A stretch of 64,000 bases of DNA from Delftia tsuruhatensis NBRC 16741 (GCF_001571325.1 NZ_BCTO01000052.1:1-64000); one strand, 5' to 3'. Counted from the first letter of the stretch, positions 26,014-36,008 are shown. The notes: generated by a model from the sequence alone, not told the origin. Translations and numbers: made by a program.

Positions 26014-26676
26014 ATGATCTATGGCGCAGGCAGCGTCGCCAGCACGGCCGACCTCAACAGCAAGAACACCACGAGCAATTCGAACACCGACCCCGCAGCA
26101 GCGCAGGACCGCTTCCTGAAGCTGCTGGTCGCGCAGTTGAACAACCAGGATCCCATGAATCCGATGGACAACGCGCAGATGACCTCGCAGATGGCGCAGA
26201 TCAACACCGTCACCGGCATCCAGCAGTTGAACAAGACCATGGAAAGCATGGCCGGCCAGTTCACGGCCATGCAGGTGCTGCAGGGCACGCAGATGATCGG
26301 CCGCACCGTGCTGACCGAGGGCAACACCCTGGGCGTGGGCAAGGAAAAGTCCTATACGGCGGCCTTCGACCTCGAAGGCCCGGCCGCCGATGTCAAGGTG
26401 CAGATCACCACGGCCGGCGGCGAGCTGGTGGACACCGTCGAGCTGGGCAGCGGCACCGCGGGCCGCAACTACTTCACCTGGGACGGCAGCAAGTACACGG
26501 GCGATGCCAGCCAGCTGCGCTACACGGTGCAGGCCACGAATGCCGACAAGGCCGTGGCCTCGACCACGCTGTCGCCCCACGCGGTGCTTGCCACGGGCAC
26601 CACCGACGGCAAGCTGACGCTGGAGCTGGACGACGGCACCAACGTCGCCTACACCTCCGTCAAGGCCGTTTACTGA
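26014..26676 (+). CDS. flgD: Flagellar hook cap / assembly protein FlgD
   Basis: FlgD caps the growing hook. The N-terminal secretion and cap region contains RFLKLLVAQLNNQDPMNPMD, the family signature, followed by a C-terminal domain of beta strands (VKVQITTAGGELVDTVELG). It is 220 residues, normal. It sits between flgC and flgE. Confidence 0.97.
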   Translation: MIYGAGSVASTADLNSKNTTSNSNTDPAAAQDRFLKLLVAQLNNQDPMNPMDNAQMTSQMAQINTVTGIQQLNKTMESMAGQFTAMQVLQGTQMIGRTVLTEGNTLGVGKEKSYTAAFDLEGPAADVKVQITTAGGELVDTVELGSGTAGRNYFTWDGSKYTGDASQLRYTVQATNADKAVASTTLSPHAVLATGTTDGKLTLELDDGTNVAYTSVKAVY

Positions 26677-26716
26677 ACGCCGCACCAAACACCCCAAACC
26701 ATCGCAGGAGCACACC

Positions 26717-27988
26717 ATGGGATTCCAACAAGGCCTCTCGGGTCTGAACGCCGCCAGCAAGAACCTGGACGTGATCGGCCACAACATCGCCAACGCCAAC
26801 ACCACGGGCTTCAAGTCCTCGCGCGCCGAGTTCGCCGAGGCCGTGGCCAGCGCCGTCGGCTCGGCCAGCGGCCAGACCAGCGGCATCGGTGTCAACGTGG
26901 CCGCCGTGACCCAGCAGTTCCGCCAGGGCCCGATCACGACCACGGGCAACAACCTGGACGTGGCCATCAACGGCAACGGCTTCTTCGTGGTGCGCCAGCC
27001 CGATGGCAGCACGGCCTATACGCGCGCCGGCAGCTTCGGCCTGGACAAGCAGGGCAACCTCAAGACCGTGCAGGGCGACAACGTCATGGGCTACCCCGTG
27101 GACGCCACTACGGGCAAGGTGCTGGCCGGCGGCCAGCCCGTGCCCATGGTCTTCCCGTCGGGCCAGCCGATTGCGGCCAAGACCACGACCAAGATCAATG
27201 TGGAGCTGAACCTCGATGCGCGCGCCACGCCCGCGGCAGGCAACCCCACAGCCACGCCTCCCGTTGCCGCCACGCCGCGCGCCACCTATGGCACCTCGAT
27301 CAACGTCTATGACAGCCAGGGCGTGCCCACGCCGGTGCAGATGTACTTCGAGAAGGACGCGGCGTCCAACACCTGGAAGGTCTACGACGGCCTGGACGAC
27401 CCCGCGGCATCGCCGCCCAAGGTCGCCACCTTGCTGACCACCCTGGTGTTCGATGCCTCCGGCAAGATCACCAGCGGCAGCCCAGTGACGGCGCAGATCA
27501 AGAGCAGCAACCCCAACGCGCCCACGCCCGGCACCATCAACGGCACGGCCGGCGTGACGCTGGACTTCTCCAGCGTGACCCAGTTCGGCACCAAGTTCGC
27601 GGTCAGCAGCCTCAAGCAGGACGGCTACACCTCGGGCGCGCTCACCGGCATCAACATCGGCAACGATGGCGCCATCGTGGCCACCTACTCCAACGGCGTG
27701 ACGCGCACCGAAGGCCAGCTGGCCCTGGCCGCCTTCACCAACACCCAGGGCCTGGGCGCCGTGGGTGACAACAAGTGGGTGGAAACCTCGGATTCGGGCC
27801 CGGCGCTCAACGGCACGGCCCAGTCCGGCACCTTCGGCTCGCTGCGTTCGGGCGCGCTGGAGGACTCCAACGTGGACCTGACCGCCGAGCTGGTGAACAT
27901 GATGACCGCGCAGCGCGCCTACCAGGCCAATGCCCAGACCATCAAGACCCAGGACCAGGTCTTCTCGACCCTGGTGAACCTGCGCTGA
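26717..27988 (+). CDS. flgE: Flagellar hook protein FlgE
   Basis: The hook subunit. It has the N-terminal motif LNAASKNLDVIGHNIANANT, the D1 motif DVAINGNGFFVV, and the C-terminal helix VNMMTAQRAYQANAQTIKTQ. The 423 residues include a Pro/Ala/Thr-rich stretch near 165-185. Fourth gene of the operon, with an AGGAG ribosome site. Confidence 0.98.
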   Translation: MGFQQGLSGLNAASKNLDVIGHNIANANTTGFKSSRAEFAEAVASAVGSASGQTSGIGVNVAAVTQQFRQGPITTTGNNLDVAINGNGFFVVRQPDGSTAYTRAGSFGLDKQGNLKTVQGDNVMGYPVDATTGKVLAGGQPVPMVFPSGQPIAAKTTTKINVELNLDARATPAAGNPTATPPVAATPRATYGTSINVYDSQGVPTPVQMYFEKDAASNTWKVYDGLDDPAASPPKVATLLTTLVFDASGKITSGSPVTAQIKSSNPNAPTPGTINGTAGVTLDFSSVTQFGTKFAVSSLKQDGYTSGALTGINIGNDGAIVATYSNGVTRTEGQLALAAFTNTQGLGAVGDNKWVETSDSGPALNGTAQSGTFGSLRSGALEDSNVDLTAELVNMMTAQRAYQANAQTIKTQDQVFSTLVNLR

Positions 27989-28017
27989 TAGCCAAGAACT
28001 GAGTCAGGAGAGCCGGC

Positions 28018-28758
28018 ATGGACCGCATCATCTACACCTCCATGACGGGCGCCAACGCAGCGGCGCAGCGTCAGTCCGTGCTGGCCCACAACCTGGCCAA
28101 TGCCGGCACCAATGGCTTTCGGGCCGAAATGTCCACCTTCCGCTCCGTGCCCCTGCAGGGCAGCGGCGCGGGCACGCGCGTGTTCGCGCTGGAGGCGACC
28201 TCCGGCTACGTGGACACGCCCGGCCCCACCCAGCGCACGGGCCGCGCACTGGACGCCATGGCCATGGGCCGCGCCTGGTTCGCCGTCCAGGGCCTGGACG
28301 GCCAGGAAGCCTACACACGCAACGGCGTGTTCGAGGTTTCCCCCGAGGGCCAGCTGGTCAACAGCAACGGCCAGGCCGTGCTGTCGGACGGCGGCGGCCC
28401 CATCGACATTCCGCCCGAGTCCACGATTTCCCTGGGCTCCGACGGCACGCTGACCGCCAAGACCGGCAACCAGCTGCCCGTGGCCGTGGGCCGCGTCAAG
28501 CTGGCCACGCCGGCCGAGGACGCTGCGCTGGTGCGCGGCAACGACGGCCTGTTCCGCACGGGCAACGGCGAGCCGCTGCCCAACGACGAGAACGCCCGCC
28601 TGCTGTCGGGTGCCATCGAAGGATCGAACGTGAATTCGGTGGAGACCATGGTCGGCATGATTGCCGCCGCCCGCCAGTTCGAGACCCAGATGCGCCTGCT
28701 GCAGACCGCAGAAACCAATGACAAGACGGCCAGCCAACTCTTGAGCATGAACGGCTGA
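28018..28758 (+). CDS. flgF: Flagellar proximal rod protein FlgF
   Basis: A rod protein of the FlgE/F/G family, 246 residues. The N-terminal motif RQSVLAHNLANAGTNGF and the C-terminal MVGMIAAARQFETQMRLLQT are both present. Its closest relative in the window is FlgG, from which it is separated by 192 bases carrying the first copy of a roughly 100-base repeat. Confidence 0.97.
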   Translation: MDRIIYTSMTGANAAAQRQSVLAHNLANAGTNGFRAEMSTFRSVPLQGSGAGTRVFALEATSGYVDTPGPTQRTGRALDAMAMGRAWFAVQGLDGQEAYTRNGVFEVSPEGQLVNSNGQAVLSDGGGPIDIPPESTISLGSDGTLTAKTGNQLPVAVGRVKLATPAEDAALVRGNDGLFRTGNGEPLPNDENARLLSGAIEGSNVNSVETMVGMIAAARQFETQMRLLQTAETNDKTASQLLSMNG

Positions 28759-28767
28759 GACAGATCA

Positions 28768-28868
28768 CCCCCTGAGCGGCTGCGCCGCTTCCCCCTGGAA
28801 GGGGGACGACGCCCTCGCTGCGGGGCGGCGCGGCCGGCCTAGGCCCTTGCTAGGCGTCCCTGGCCTGG
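28768..28868. repeat. About 100-bp G+C-rich intergenic repeat, copy 1 (flgF-flgG gap)
   Basis: A composite of small hairpins: CGGC-TGC-GCCG, then CCCCC-TGGAA-GGGGG, then the block GACGACGCCCTCGCTGCGGG and a tail ending GGCGTCCCTGGCCTGG. Copy 2 lies 875 bases on. Compared with copy 2 it has a shorter second hairpin and an extra GCGGCCGGCCTAGG-like segment. Likely a dispersed repeat of this lineage; it may also affect transcription or mRNA ends. Confidence 0.85.
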
Positions 28869-28950
28869 ATCGTGCCAGTCCCGCGCGATGTGCCAAGGAT
28901 TCAAACGCTGAGACGGCGCAAGTCGCCACGGAAAACTGAAGGAAAACGCC

Positions 28951-29733
28951 ATGATCAATTCGCTGTTCATCTCCAAGACCGGCATGGAAGCCCAGCAGAC
29001 CCAGCTGGATGTGATCTCCCACAACCTGGCCAACGTCTCGACCACGGGCTACAAGCGCGCCAGCGCGGTGTTCGAGGATCTGATCTACCAGAACCTGCGC
29101 CAGTCGGGCGCCCAGACCACCGAGCAGAACCAGCTGCCCACGGGCCTGCACCTGGGCCTGGGCGTGCGCACGGTGGCCACCTCGCGCAATTTCCTGCAGG
29201 GCGCCCTGCAGCAGTCCAACAATGCGCTGGACGTGGCCATCGACGGCAACGGCTTCTTCCAGGTCAACATGCCCGACGGCACCACGGCCTATACCCGCGA
29301 CGGCTCCTTCCAGGTCGATGCCCAGGGCCAGCTGGTGACTGCCAGCGGCATGCCCATCGCCAACGGCGTCACCATTCCCCAGGGCGCGACCAAGGTGTCT
29401 ATCAGCCCCGAGGGCGTGGTCAGCGTGACCATGGCCGGCCAGGCCGCGCCCCAGCAGGTGGGCAACATCGCGATGAGCCAGTTCATCAATCCGGCCGGCC
29501 TGGAGCCGCGCGGCCAGAACCTGTTCACGGAAACCGCTTCCTCGGGCCAGCCCCAGCAGGGCCAGCCCGGTGTCAACGGCATGGGCATGATCAAGCAGGG
29601 CTACCTGGAAGGCTCGAACGTGAACGTGGTGCAGGAGCTGGTGACCATGATCCAGACCCAGCGCGCCTATGAAATGAATTCCAAGGCCATCCAGACGTCG
29701 GACCAGATGCTGGCCAAGCTGGCGCAGTTGTAA
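28951..29733 (+). CDS. flgG: Flagellar distal rod protein FlgG
   Basis: The distal rod subunit, 260 residues. N-terminal motif [21 protein letters not shown]1 motif [15 protein letters not shown], and C-terminal [20 protein letters not shown], all typical. Both flanks carry a copy of the same intergenic repeat, which sets flgG apart in an otherwise tight operon. Confidence 0.98.
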   Translation: MINSLFISKTGMEAQQTQLDVISHNLANVSTTGYKRASAVFEDLIYQNLRQSGAQTTEQNQLPTGLHLGLGVRTVATSRNFLQGALQQSNNALDVAIDGNGFFQVNMPDGTTAYTRDGSFQVDAQGQLVTASGMPIANGVTIPQGATKVSISPEGVVSVTMAGQAAPQQVGNIAMSQFINPAGLEPRGQNLFTETASSGQPQQGQPGVNGMGMIKQGYLEGSNVNVVQELVTMIQTQRAYEMNSKAIQTSDQMLAKLAQL

Positions 29734-29742
29734 TTGATCTCT

Positions 29743-29845
29743 CCCCCTGAGCGGCTTCGCCGCTTCCCCCTCTCTACTCGCTTCGCGAGGGAGGGGGACG
29801 ACGCCCTCGCTGCGGGGCGGCCCTTGCTCGGCGTCCCTGACCTGG
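29743..29845. repeat. About 100-bp G+C-rich intergenic repeat, copy 2 (flgG-flgH gap)
   Basis: Same order of blocks as copy 1. The second hairpin is longer here: CCCCCTC pairs with GAGGGGG and an inner CTCGC-TTC-GCGAG adds to the stem. Matching ends (CCCCCTGAGCGGC at the left, GGCGTCCCTGACCTGG at the right) define the unit. It lies in the 201-base gap before flgH. Confidence 0.85.
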
Positions 29846-29934
29846 GCCGCGCCGGTCTCCGGGGTCGCGCCACATGCCTATGGCTCGCCAGGTTCATGCG
29901 AAGCATGGATCACTGAAACACCGGGAACATCGCC

Positions 29935-30642
29935 ATGACCCAACGAACCTTCTCCCTTTCCGCGACGGGCACGTGCCTGGCGCTGGCGGCAGTCCTGTCG
30001 GGCTGCACGACGCTCAATGACCCGCCGCCGGTGGACATGCCGTCCACGGCGCCGCCGGTGCTGCCGCAGCCCGCCCCGGTGGCCGGCAGCCCCACGGGCA
30101 GCCTGTTCAACGCGGCCAGCTACCGGCCCGGTTTCGAGAACCGGCGTGCGCGCCTGGTGGGGGACCTGGTGACGGTGCAGATCGTGGAGCGTGTGACGGC
30201 CAGCCAGAAGTCGGATTCGGGCCTCAAGCGGTCCAACAAGACCACGGCCGGGATTTCGGCGCTGCCGCTGTTTTCGGGCAATGCGCTGGCCAATCTCAAG
30301 GACCGCTCCAACATCGGCTTCAACAACAACAACGACTACACGGGCTCGGGCTCGACGTCCAGCGACAACACGTTCACGGGCGCCATCAGCACGACGGTGG
30401 TCGATGTGCTGCCCAACGGCCATCTGGTGATCGCCGGAGAAAAGCAGATCGGCGTGAACCACAACGTGGATGTGCTGCGCTTCACGGGCACGGTGGATCC
30501 GCGCACCATGCAGCCCGGCAGCCTGGTCGCCTCGACCCAGGTGGCCAATGTGCGCGTGGAATCGCGCAGCCGCGGGCAGGCCGGGGAAGCGCAGTCAATT
30601 GGCTGGTTGTCCCGGTTCTTTTTGAACGTTATGCCGTTCTGA
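29935..30642 (+). CDS. flgH: Flagellar L-ring lipoprotein FlgH
   Basis: FlgH forms the outer-membrane L ring. A lipoprotein signal ends in the lipobox LSGC, giving lipidated Cys24. The mature protein has FENRRARLVGDLVTVQIVE and ends with the VANVRVESRSRGQAGEAQSI region typical of FlgH. It is 235 residues. It is followed by flgI after 11 bases. Confidence 0.97.
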   Translation: MTQRTFSLSATGTCLALAAVLSGCTTLNDPPPVDMPSTAPPVLPQPAPVAGSPTGSLFNAASYRPGFENRRARLVGDLVTVQIVERVTASQKSDSGLKRSNKTTAGISALPLFSGNALANLKDRSNIGFNNNNDYTGSGSTSSDNTFTGAISTTVVDVLPNGHLVIAGEKQIGVNHNVDVLRFTGTVDPRTMQPGSLVASTQVANVRVESRSRGQAGEAQSIGWLSRFFLNVMPF

Positions 30643-30653
30643 TTCTCCGGAGA

Positions 30654-31811
30654 ATGGACAGCATGAAAGTACTGTCCATGCTCCTGACATTGCGCCAAGC
30701 GCAGCGCCCCTTCTGGGTTGCAGCCGCCCTCGGCGCCAGCATGCTGACCCTGCCGGCGCATGCAACACGCATCAAGGAGGTCGCTGCCATCCAGGGCGTG
30801 CGCAGCAACCAGTTGACCGGCTACGGTCTGGTGGTCGGCCTCGACGGCACGGGCGACCAGACCACCCAGATGCCCTACACCAAGCAGGCCCTGGCCAACT
30901 ACCTGGAGCAGATGGGCATCTCGCTGCCCGCCACAGGCAACGCGGGCCAGCTGCAGCTCAAGAACGTGGCGGCCGTGATCGTCACCGCCGAGCTGCCGGC
31001 CTTTGCCCAGCCAGGCCAGACCATCGACGTGGTCGTCTCCTCCGTGGGCAATGCCAAGTCGCTCAAGGGCGGCACCCTGGTGACCACGCCGCTGCGCGGT
31101 GCCGACGGCGAGATCTACGCGCTGGCCCAGGGCAACCTCGTGGTCGGCGGCGCTGGCGCCTCGGCCGGCGGCTCCAAGGTACAGATCAACCACCTGAGCG
31201 CGGGCCGCGTGCCGCAGGGCGCCCAGGTCGAACGCGCAGTTCCCACCCCGATCAACGAAGGCGACAGCATCACGCTGGGCCTGAACGCCACCGATTTCCA
31301 GACCGCCGACAAGGTGGTGCGCGCCATCAACCAGCGCATGGGCCAGGGCGTGGCGCAGGCGCTGGACGGGCGCACCGTGCGCGTATCCGCGCCCCAGGAC
31401 CCGGGATCGCGCGTGCGCATGATTGCCGAGATCCAGGAGATGCCGATCGAGACCTCCAAGCCCTCGGCCAAGGTCGTGATCAACGCACGCACGGGCTCCA
31501 TCGTGCTCAACCAGGCCGTGACCCTGGGCCCCTGCGCCATCGCCCACGGCAACCTGGCCATCACCATCAGCACCACGCCGGTGATCAGCCAGCCCGGCGC
31601 CTTCTCGCAGGGCCAGACCGTGGTGGCCCAGAAGTCCGACATCCAGATCAAGCAGGAGCCCGGCAACATCATCAACATGCCCGGCTCCCCGCAGCTCACC
31701 GACGTGGTGCGCGCACTCAACACGCTGGGCGCCACGCCCCAGGACCTGCTGGCCATCCTGCAGGCCATCAAGGCCGCAGGCGCTCTCAACGCCGAACTGG
31801 AGGTGATATGA
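30654..31811 (+). CDS. flgI: Flagellar P-ring protein FlgI
   Basis: FlgI forms the periplasmic P ring in the peptidoglycan layer. A signal peptide (AALGASMLTLPAHA) precedes the mature start TRIKEVAAIQGVRSNQLTGY. The conserved blocks GLVVGLDGTGDQT and LVTTPLRGADGEIYALAQGN follow. Two starts are possible: ATG at 30654, which touches the GGAG, and ATG at 30663, which has better spacing from it; the longer form is given. It overlaps flgJ by four bases. Confidence 0.96.
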   Translation: MDSMKVLSMLLTLRQAQRPFWVAAALGASMLTLPAHATRIKEVAAIQGVRSNQLTGYGLVVGLDGTGDQTTQMPYTKQALANYLEQMGISLPATGNAGQLQLKNVAAVIVTAELPAFAQPGQTIDVVVSSVGNAKSLKGGTLVTTPLRGADGEIYALAQGNLVVGGAGASAGGSKVQINHLSAGRVPQGAQVERAVPTPINEGDSITLGLNATDFQTADKVVRAINQRMGQGVAQALDGRTVRVSAPQDPGSRVRMIAEIQEMPIETSKPSAKVVINARTGSIVLNQAVTLGPCAIAHGNLAITISTTPVISQPGAFSQGQTVVAQKSDIQIKQEPGNIINMPGSPQLTDVVRALNTLGATPQDLLAILQAIKAAGALNAELEVI

Positions 31812-32788
31812 GCATCGCACTTCCCAATGGATCGCAGACTGCGGCCAGCAATGCGCTGGCGGCCGACGCCCGGTCCCTCAACGCACTCAAGTTCGCGGCC
31901 GGCGAGAACAGCCCGCAGGCCGCGAAGGAAACCGCCAAACAGCTGGAATCGCTGTTCATGCGCGAGATGATCAAGAGCATGCGCGAGGCGACCATGAAGT
32001 CCGGCCTGCTCGACAGCGCACAGGGCAACCTCAGCACCGACATGCTGGACCAGCAGCTGTCGGTGGCCATGTCGGGCCAGCCCGGCGGACTGTCGGATGC
32101 CATCACGCGCCAGCTGGCCCGCACCATGGGCTCGGAAGCCGCCGAGGATGCCGAGATCTCCGTGCCCTCCACGCTGAGCATGAGCCGCATCGCCTGGCGC
32201 AGCACGGCCACCAATGCCAATGGCGCCGCCGGCGGCACCGCTGCCATCGGCGCCTGGAGCGGCAGCCGCAGCAGCGCGGCCCAGTCCGTCAACGCCTACG
32301 CACCCGCGCCCAAGGGCCGCGACAACTTCGTGGCCCACCATGGCGACGCCGCGGCGCGCGTGGCGCAGGAAAGCGGCATTCCGGCCGCCTTCATGCTGGG
32401 CCAGGCCGGCCACGAGACCGGCTGGGGCAAGAGCGAGATCAAGAACGCCGATGGCAGCAATGCCCACAACCTCTTCGGCATCAAGGCCGGCAAGGGCTGG
32501 ACGGGCAAGGTCGCCGAGGTCACGACCACCGAATACATCGACGGCGTGGCGCGCAAGGTCACGGCCAAGTTCCGCGCCTACGGCTCCTACGAGGAGTCCT
32601 TCCGCGACTATGCGCGGCTGATCACCAGCAATCCGCGCTACGAGAAAGCCATGGGCAAGACCGACTCGGCCCTGGCCTATGCGACCGAGCTGCAGAAAGC
32701 CGGCTACGCCACCGATCCCGAATACGCCAGCAAGCTCAGCCGCGCCATCCAGAGCGCCGTGCAGAGCGCGGCACGCGCACAAGCCTAA
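31808..32788 (+). CDS. flgJ: Flagellar rod cap and peptidoglycan hydrolase FlgJ
   Basis: A two-domain protein. The N-terminal rod-cap domain (about 1-110) has AAKETAKQLESLFMREMIKS. The C-terminal glucosaminidase-type domain (about 165-320) has ESGIPAAFMLGQAGHETGWG with the catalytic Glu, and NLFGIKAGKGW. Full two-domain length of 326 residues, as in other beta- and gammaproteobacteria. It begins inside the flgI stop (ATGA). Confidence 0.97.
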   Translation: MSIALPNGSQTAASNALAADARSLNALKFAAGENSPQAAKETAKQLESLFMREMIKSMREATMKSGLLDSAQGNLSTDMLDQQLSVAMSGQPGGLSDAITRQLARTMGSEAAEDAEISVPSTLSMSRIAWRSTATNANGAAGGTAAIGAWSGSRSSAAQSVNAYAPAPKGRDNFVAHHGDAAARVAQESGIPAAFMLGQAGHETGWGKSEIKNADGSNAHNLFGIKAGKGWTGKVAEVTTTEYIDGVARKVTAKFRAYGSYEESFRDYARLITSNPRYEKAMGKTDSALAYATELQKAGYATDPEYASKLSRAIQSAVQSAARAQA

Positions 32789-32802
32789 ACCGAGAACACG
32801 CC

Positions 32803-34764
32803 ATGAGCCTTTTGAACGTCGGATCCCGCGCCCTGATGGCGAATCAGATCGCCCTGCAGACCACCGGCCACAACATCGCCAACGTCAACACGGCCGGCTA
32901 CTCGCGCCAGAGCGTGGCCTTCCAGACCTCGCCGGGCCAGAACATGGGCAGCGGCTACATCGGCAATGGCGTGGATGTGAACACCATCCTGCGCAACTTC
33001 AACGAGTTGCTGAACCGCCAGGCGGCCACGGCCAGCGCCGTGTCGGCGGCCGATTCGGCGCGCGCCACCTCGCTGGCGCAGATGCAGGAAGTGTTCAGCG
33101 GCGGCAAGACCGGCCTGGGCGCGGCCATCACGGACATGATGAATTCGTTCGGCGATGTGGCCGGCGCGCCCACCGACCCGTCGGCACGCCAGGTGGCGCT
33201 CACGCGCATGAACGAGCTGGCGGCGCGCTTTCGCTCGGCATCGGCCCAGCTCGACGAGCTGGACTACAGCGCCAAGCAGCAGATGGGCAACGATGTGACC
33301 GTGGTCAACAGCCTGGCTGGCCAGGTGGCCACGCTCAATGCGCAGATCAGCCGCTCCATCGCCTCGGGCCAGACGCCCAACGACCTGCTGGACCAGCGCG
33401 ACCAGCTGGTGCGCAATATCAACAAGTATGTGCAGACCAGCCAGATCCCCGCGGACGACGGCACCATCAGCCTGTTCGTGGGCGGAAGCCAGCCGCTGGT
33501 GCTGGGCTCCAGTTCGGCCCAGCTCACGCTCAAGGAGGCCACGGAGTTTCCGGGCAGCGGCAAGATGGCCCTGTACTTCCAGCAGCCCGGCGGCCAGAGC
33601 GTGGAGCTGACGCCCTCCATGCTGGGTGGCGGCGAGATCGCCGGCCTGCTGCAGTTCCAGGGCAGCGACCTGACCGAGGGCCGCAACCTGCTGGGCCGCA
33701 TGGCACTGGCCATCGGCGACACGCTGAACCAGCAAAACAACCTCGGCCTGACGCTGTCGGGACAAAGCGGCAGCAATCTGTTCAAGCTGTCCATGGTCAG
33801 CAACGGCTCGACCACGGGCGCCCAGTGGACAGGTGCCACCACGCCGACGACCACGGTGGTCGATGCCAGCCAGCTCAAGGCCTCCGACTACCAGGTCGTC
33901 TTCGGCAGCACGGCCCCAGCGGGCAAGGTCATCCGCCTGTCCGACGGCAAGGTCACGGACTTCACCGACATGGCCGACCTGAGCTCCAAGGAGATCGACG
34001 GCCTGCGCTTCGACCTCAAGGCCGAAGGCGTGCAGGGCAACTCCATCCTGTTCCGCCCCATGGCGGCAGGCGCCCACGACATCCAGGCCGCAGTGCATTC
34101 GCCCAACGACCTGGCCGTGGCCAATCCCGTGGCCGCCAGCATCAAGTCGCTGGGCGATGCCACCCTGCAGATGGGCGGGATCCAGGTCAGCGCGGGCTTC
34201 GACTTGACCAACTTCGCCGGTGCCGAGGTGTCATTCAGCAAGAACGGCGCCGGGCAGCTGGAGTACACCATCACCCCGGCACCCACAGGCGTACCCGCCA
34301 CGGGCCTGTACACCTCCGGCCAGGCCATACAGCTGGCACCGGGCCTGCAGGTCAAGATCACCGGCACGCCCGCCATCAACGGAACCAACAGCGACAAGGT
34401 CACGCTGGGCAAGGCCACCGATCCGCAATACGGCACGGCCTACCAGCGCGATGCCGGCAATGCCAGCTCCTTCCTGGCGCTGCGCGACAGCAAGCTCTTC
34501 GATGGCTCGACCACGCTGAGCGACGGCTTTTCCACCGCCATGGCCCAGGTGGGCACCCGCACACAGAGCGCGCAGTACGCGGCCAAGCTGTCCGAGACCA
34601 TCGCCAAGAACCTGGAAGCGGACCGCACGGCCGTCTCGGGCGTGAACCTCGACGAAGAGGCCGCCAAGCTGCTGCAGTACCAGCAGTCCTACCAGGCCTC
34701 GGCCAAGATGCTGCAGGTCGCGCAAAGCATTTTCGACAGCGTTCTGCAGACCGTGGGCCGCTGA
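32803..34764 (+). CDS. flgK: Hook-filament junction protein FlgK (HAP1)
   Basis: FlgK is the first junction protein between hook and filament. The N-terminal motif ALQTTGHNIANVNTAGYSRQ and the C-terminal LDEEAAKLLQYQQSYQASAK are clear. The 653 residues include a large variable middle, usual for the family. It is 14 bases after flgJ and 23 bases before flgL. Confidence 0.97.
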   Translation: MSLLNVGSRALMANQIALQTTGHNIANVNTAGYSRQSVAFQTSPGQNMGSGYIGNGVDVNTILRNFNELLNRQAATASAVSAADSARATSLAQMQEVFSGGKTGLGAAITDMMNSFGDVAGAPTDPSARQVALTRMNELAARFRSASAQLDELDYSAKQQMGNDVTVVNSLAGQVATLNAQISRSIASGQTPNDLLDQRDQLVRNINKYVQTSQIPADDGTISLFVGGSQPLVLGSSSAQLTLKEATEFPGSGKMALYFQQPGGQSVELTPSMLGGGEIAGLLQFQGSDLTEGRNLLGRMALAIGDTLNQQNNLGLTLSGQSGSNLFKLSMVSNGSTTGAQWTGATTPTTTVVDASQLKASDYQVVFGSTAPAGKVIRLSDGKVTDFTDMADLSSKEIDGLRFDLKAEGVQGNSILFRPMAAGAHDIQAAVHSPNDLAVANPVAASIKSLGDATLQMGGIQVSAGFDLTNFAGAEVSFSKNGAGQLEYTITPAPTGVPATGLYTSGQAIQLAPGLQVKITGTPAINGTNSDKVTLGKATDPQYGTAYQRDAGNASSFLALRDSKLFDGSTTLSDGFSTAMAQVGTRTQSAQYAAKLSETIAKNLEADRTAVSGVNLDEEAAKLLQYQQSYQASAKMLQVAQSIFDSVLQTVGR

Positions 34765-34787
34765 TCACAGGACAGGAGCATTCCACC

Positions 34788-35987
34788 ATGAGCATCTCCC
34801 GCATTGGCACGGCCAACATGTACGAAAGCACCATCAACAACCTGAACTCGCGCAACACGAGTCTGGTGGACCTGATGGAAAAGACCACTTCCGGCAAGCG
34901 CGTGGTGCGCGCCAGCGACGACCCCGTGGCCGCCGCCCAGGCCGAGCGCGCGCTCACGCGCATCTCCCGCTCGGAAAACGACCAGCGTGTGCTGGGCCTG
35001 CAGCGCGATGTGATGGCCCAGGGCGAATCCAAGCTGGGCACCGCCCACGACGCGCTCAAGGACTTCCGCGACCTGATCCTGCAGTCCGGCAATGGCTCCT
35101 ATGACCAGAAGGCGCGCGATGCGCTGGTGCAGCAGCTCGAAAGCATACGCAACCAGGTGCTGAGCTACGCCAATGCCAAGGACTCCAACGGCCTGCCCAT
35201 CTTCCGCGGACTGGGCAGCAAGGAAGACCCTCTCACCAACGGCAACCCCGGCACCAATTCCCAGCTGCAACCGGGCCAGGCCACGGGCAGCGAAAACGGC
35301 CTGCCGCTGGCGCTGGACGGCTTTGCGACCTGGATGAACGTGCCCACGGGCAACGGCGTGTTCGCCGTGACGCGCCAGTCGCCCACGGGCAGCTCGGCCT
35401 ATGCCGACCTGGGCACGGTGTCGGACCCCAGCGCCATCACGGGCGCCAGCTACACCCTGAATTTCACCAAGGACGCCACGACGGGCGCCCTGAGCTACAC
35501 CGTCACCTCCGGTGGCACGACCGGCCCGGCCGTTCCCTACACGGCCGGAGACACCATCACCGTGGGCGGCATGTCGATGAAGATCTCGGGCAACCTGGCC
35601 ACGGGCGACAGCTTCACGCTGGGCCCCAGCCAGCGCACCGACCTGTTCAGCGTGCTGGACAACGTGATCGCGGGCGTGAAGAACGGCGCCACCGATGCCG
35701 GAGCCATGCAGCAGGCGCTGGGCCGCGGCCTCAACGAACTCGACGCCGGCATGAGCCGCGTCCAGGCCATGCGCAGCTTCGCCGGCGACCAGCTCAACCG
35801 CGCCGACCGCCTCGAAGACGACATGAAGAACCAGGCGGACCAGCAGGAAGCAGCGCGCTCGCGGGCCGAAGACATCGATATGATCAAGGCCCTCTCCGAT
35901 GTGGACATGCAGAAGGTGGGCATGCAGGCGGCCTTGCAGTCCTACGCCTCGATCCAGAAACTGTCACTGTTCAACTTCATCAACTGA
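34788..35987 (+). CDS. flgL: Hook-filament junction protein FlgL (HAP3)
   Basis: FlgL is the second junction protein and is related to flagellin. N-terminal helix TTSGKRVVRASDDPVAAAQA and C-terminal VDMQKVGMQAALQSYASIQK are typical. The ATG at 34788 has AGGAG nine bases upstream; the open frame extends far upstream only because of high G+C. It is 399 residues. Last structural gene of the flg operon. Confidence 0.97.
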   Translation: MSISRIGTANMYESTINNLNSRNTSLVDLMEKTTSGKRVVRASDDPVAAAQAERALTRISRSENDQRVLGLQRDVMAQGESKLGTAHDALKDFRDLILQSGNGSYDQKARDALVQQLESIRNQVLSYANAKDSNGLPIFRGLGSKEDPLTNGNPGTNSQLQPGQATGSENGLPLALDGFATWMNVPTGNGVFAVTRQSPTGSSAYADLGTVSDPSAITGASYTLNFTKDATTGALSYTVTSGGTTGPAVPYTAGDTITVGGMSMKISGNLATGDSFTLGPSQRTDLFSVLDNVIAGVKNGATDAGAMQQALGRGLNELDAGMSRVQAMRSFAGDQLNRADRLEDDMKNQADQQEAARSRAEDIDMIKALSDVDMQKVGMQAALQSYASIQKLSLFNFIN

Positions 35988-36008
35988 TAACCGCCCGCGC
36001 ATGCATCC

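Noticed and set aside
28768-29845. Intergenic repeats around flgG as a CRISPR array or insertion sequence
   Set aside because: Only two copies almost 1 kb apart with a structural gene between them, no spacers, no transposase, and no target-site duplications.
32679-34787. Plus-strand frame extending flgL far upstream
   Set aside because: The upstream part is an off-frame reading of flgJ and flgK; FlgL similarity begins at the ATG at 34788, which has a ribosome site.
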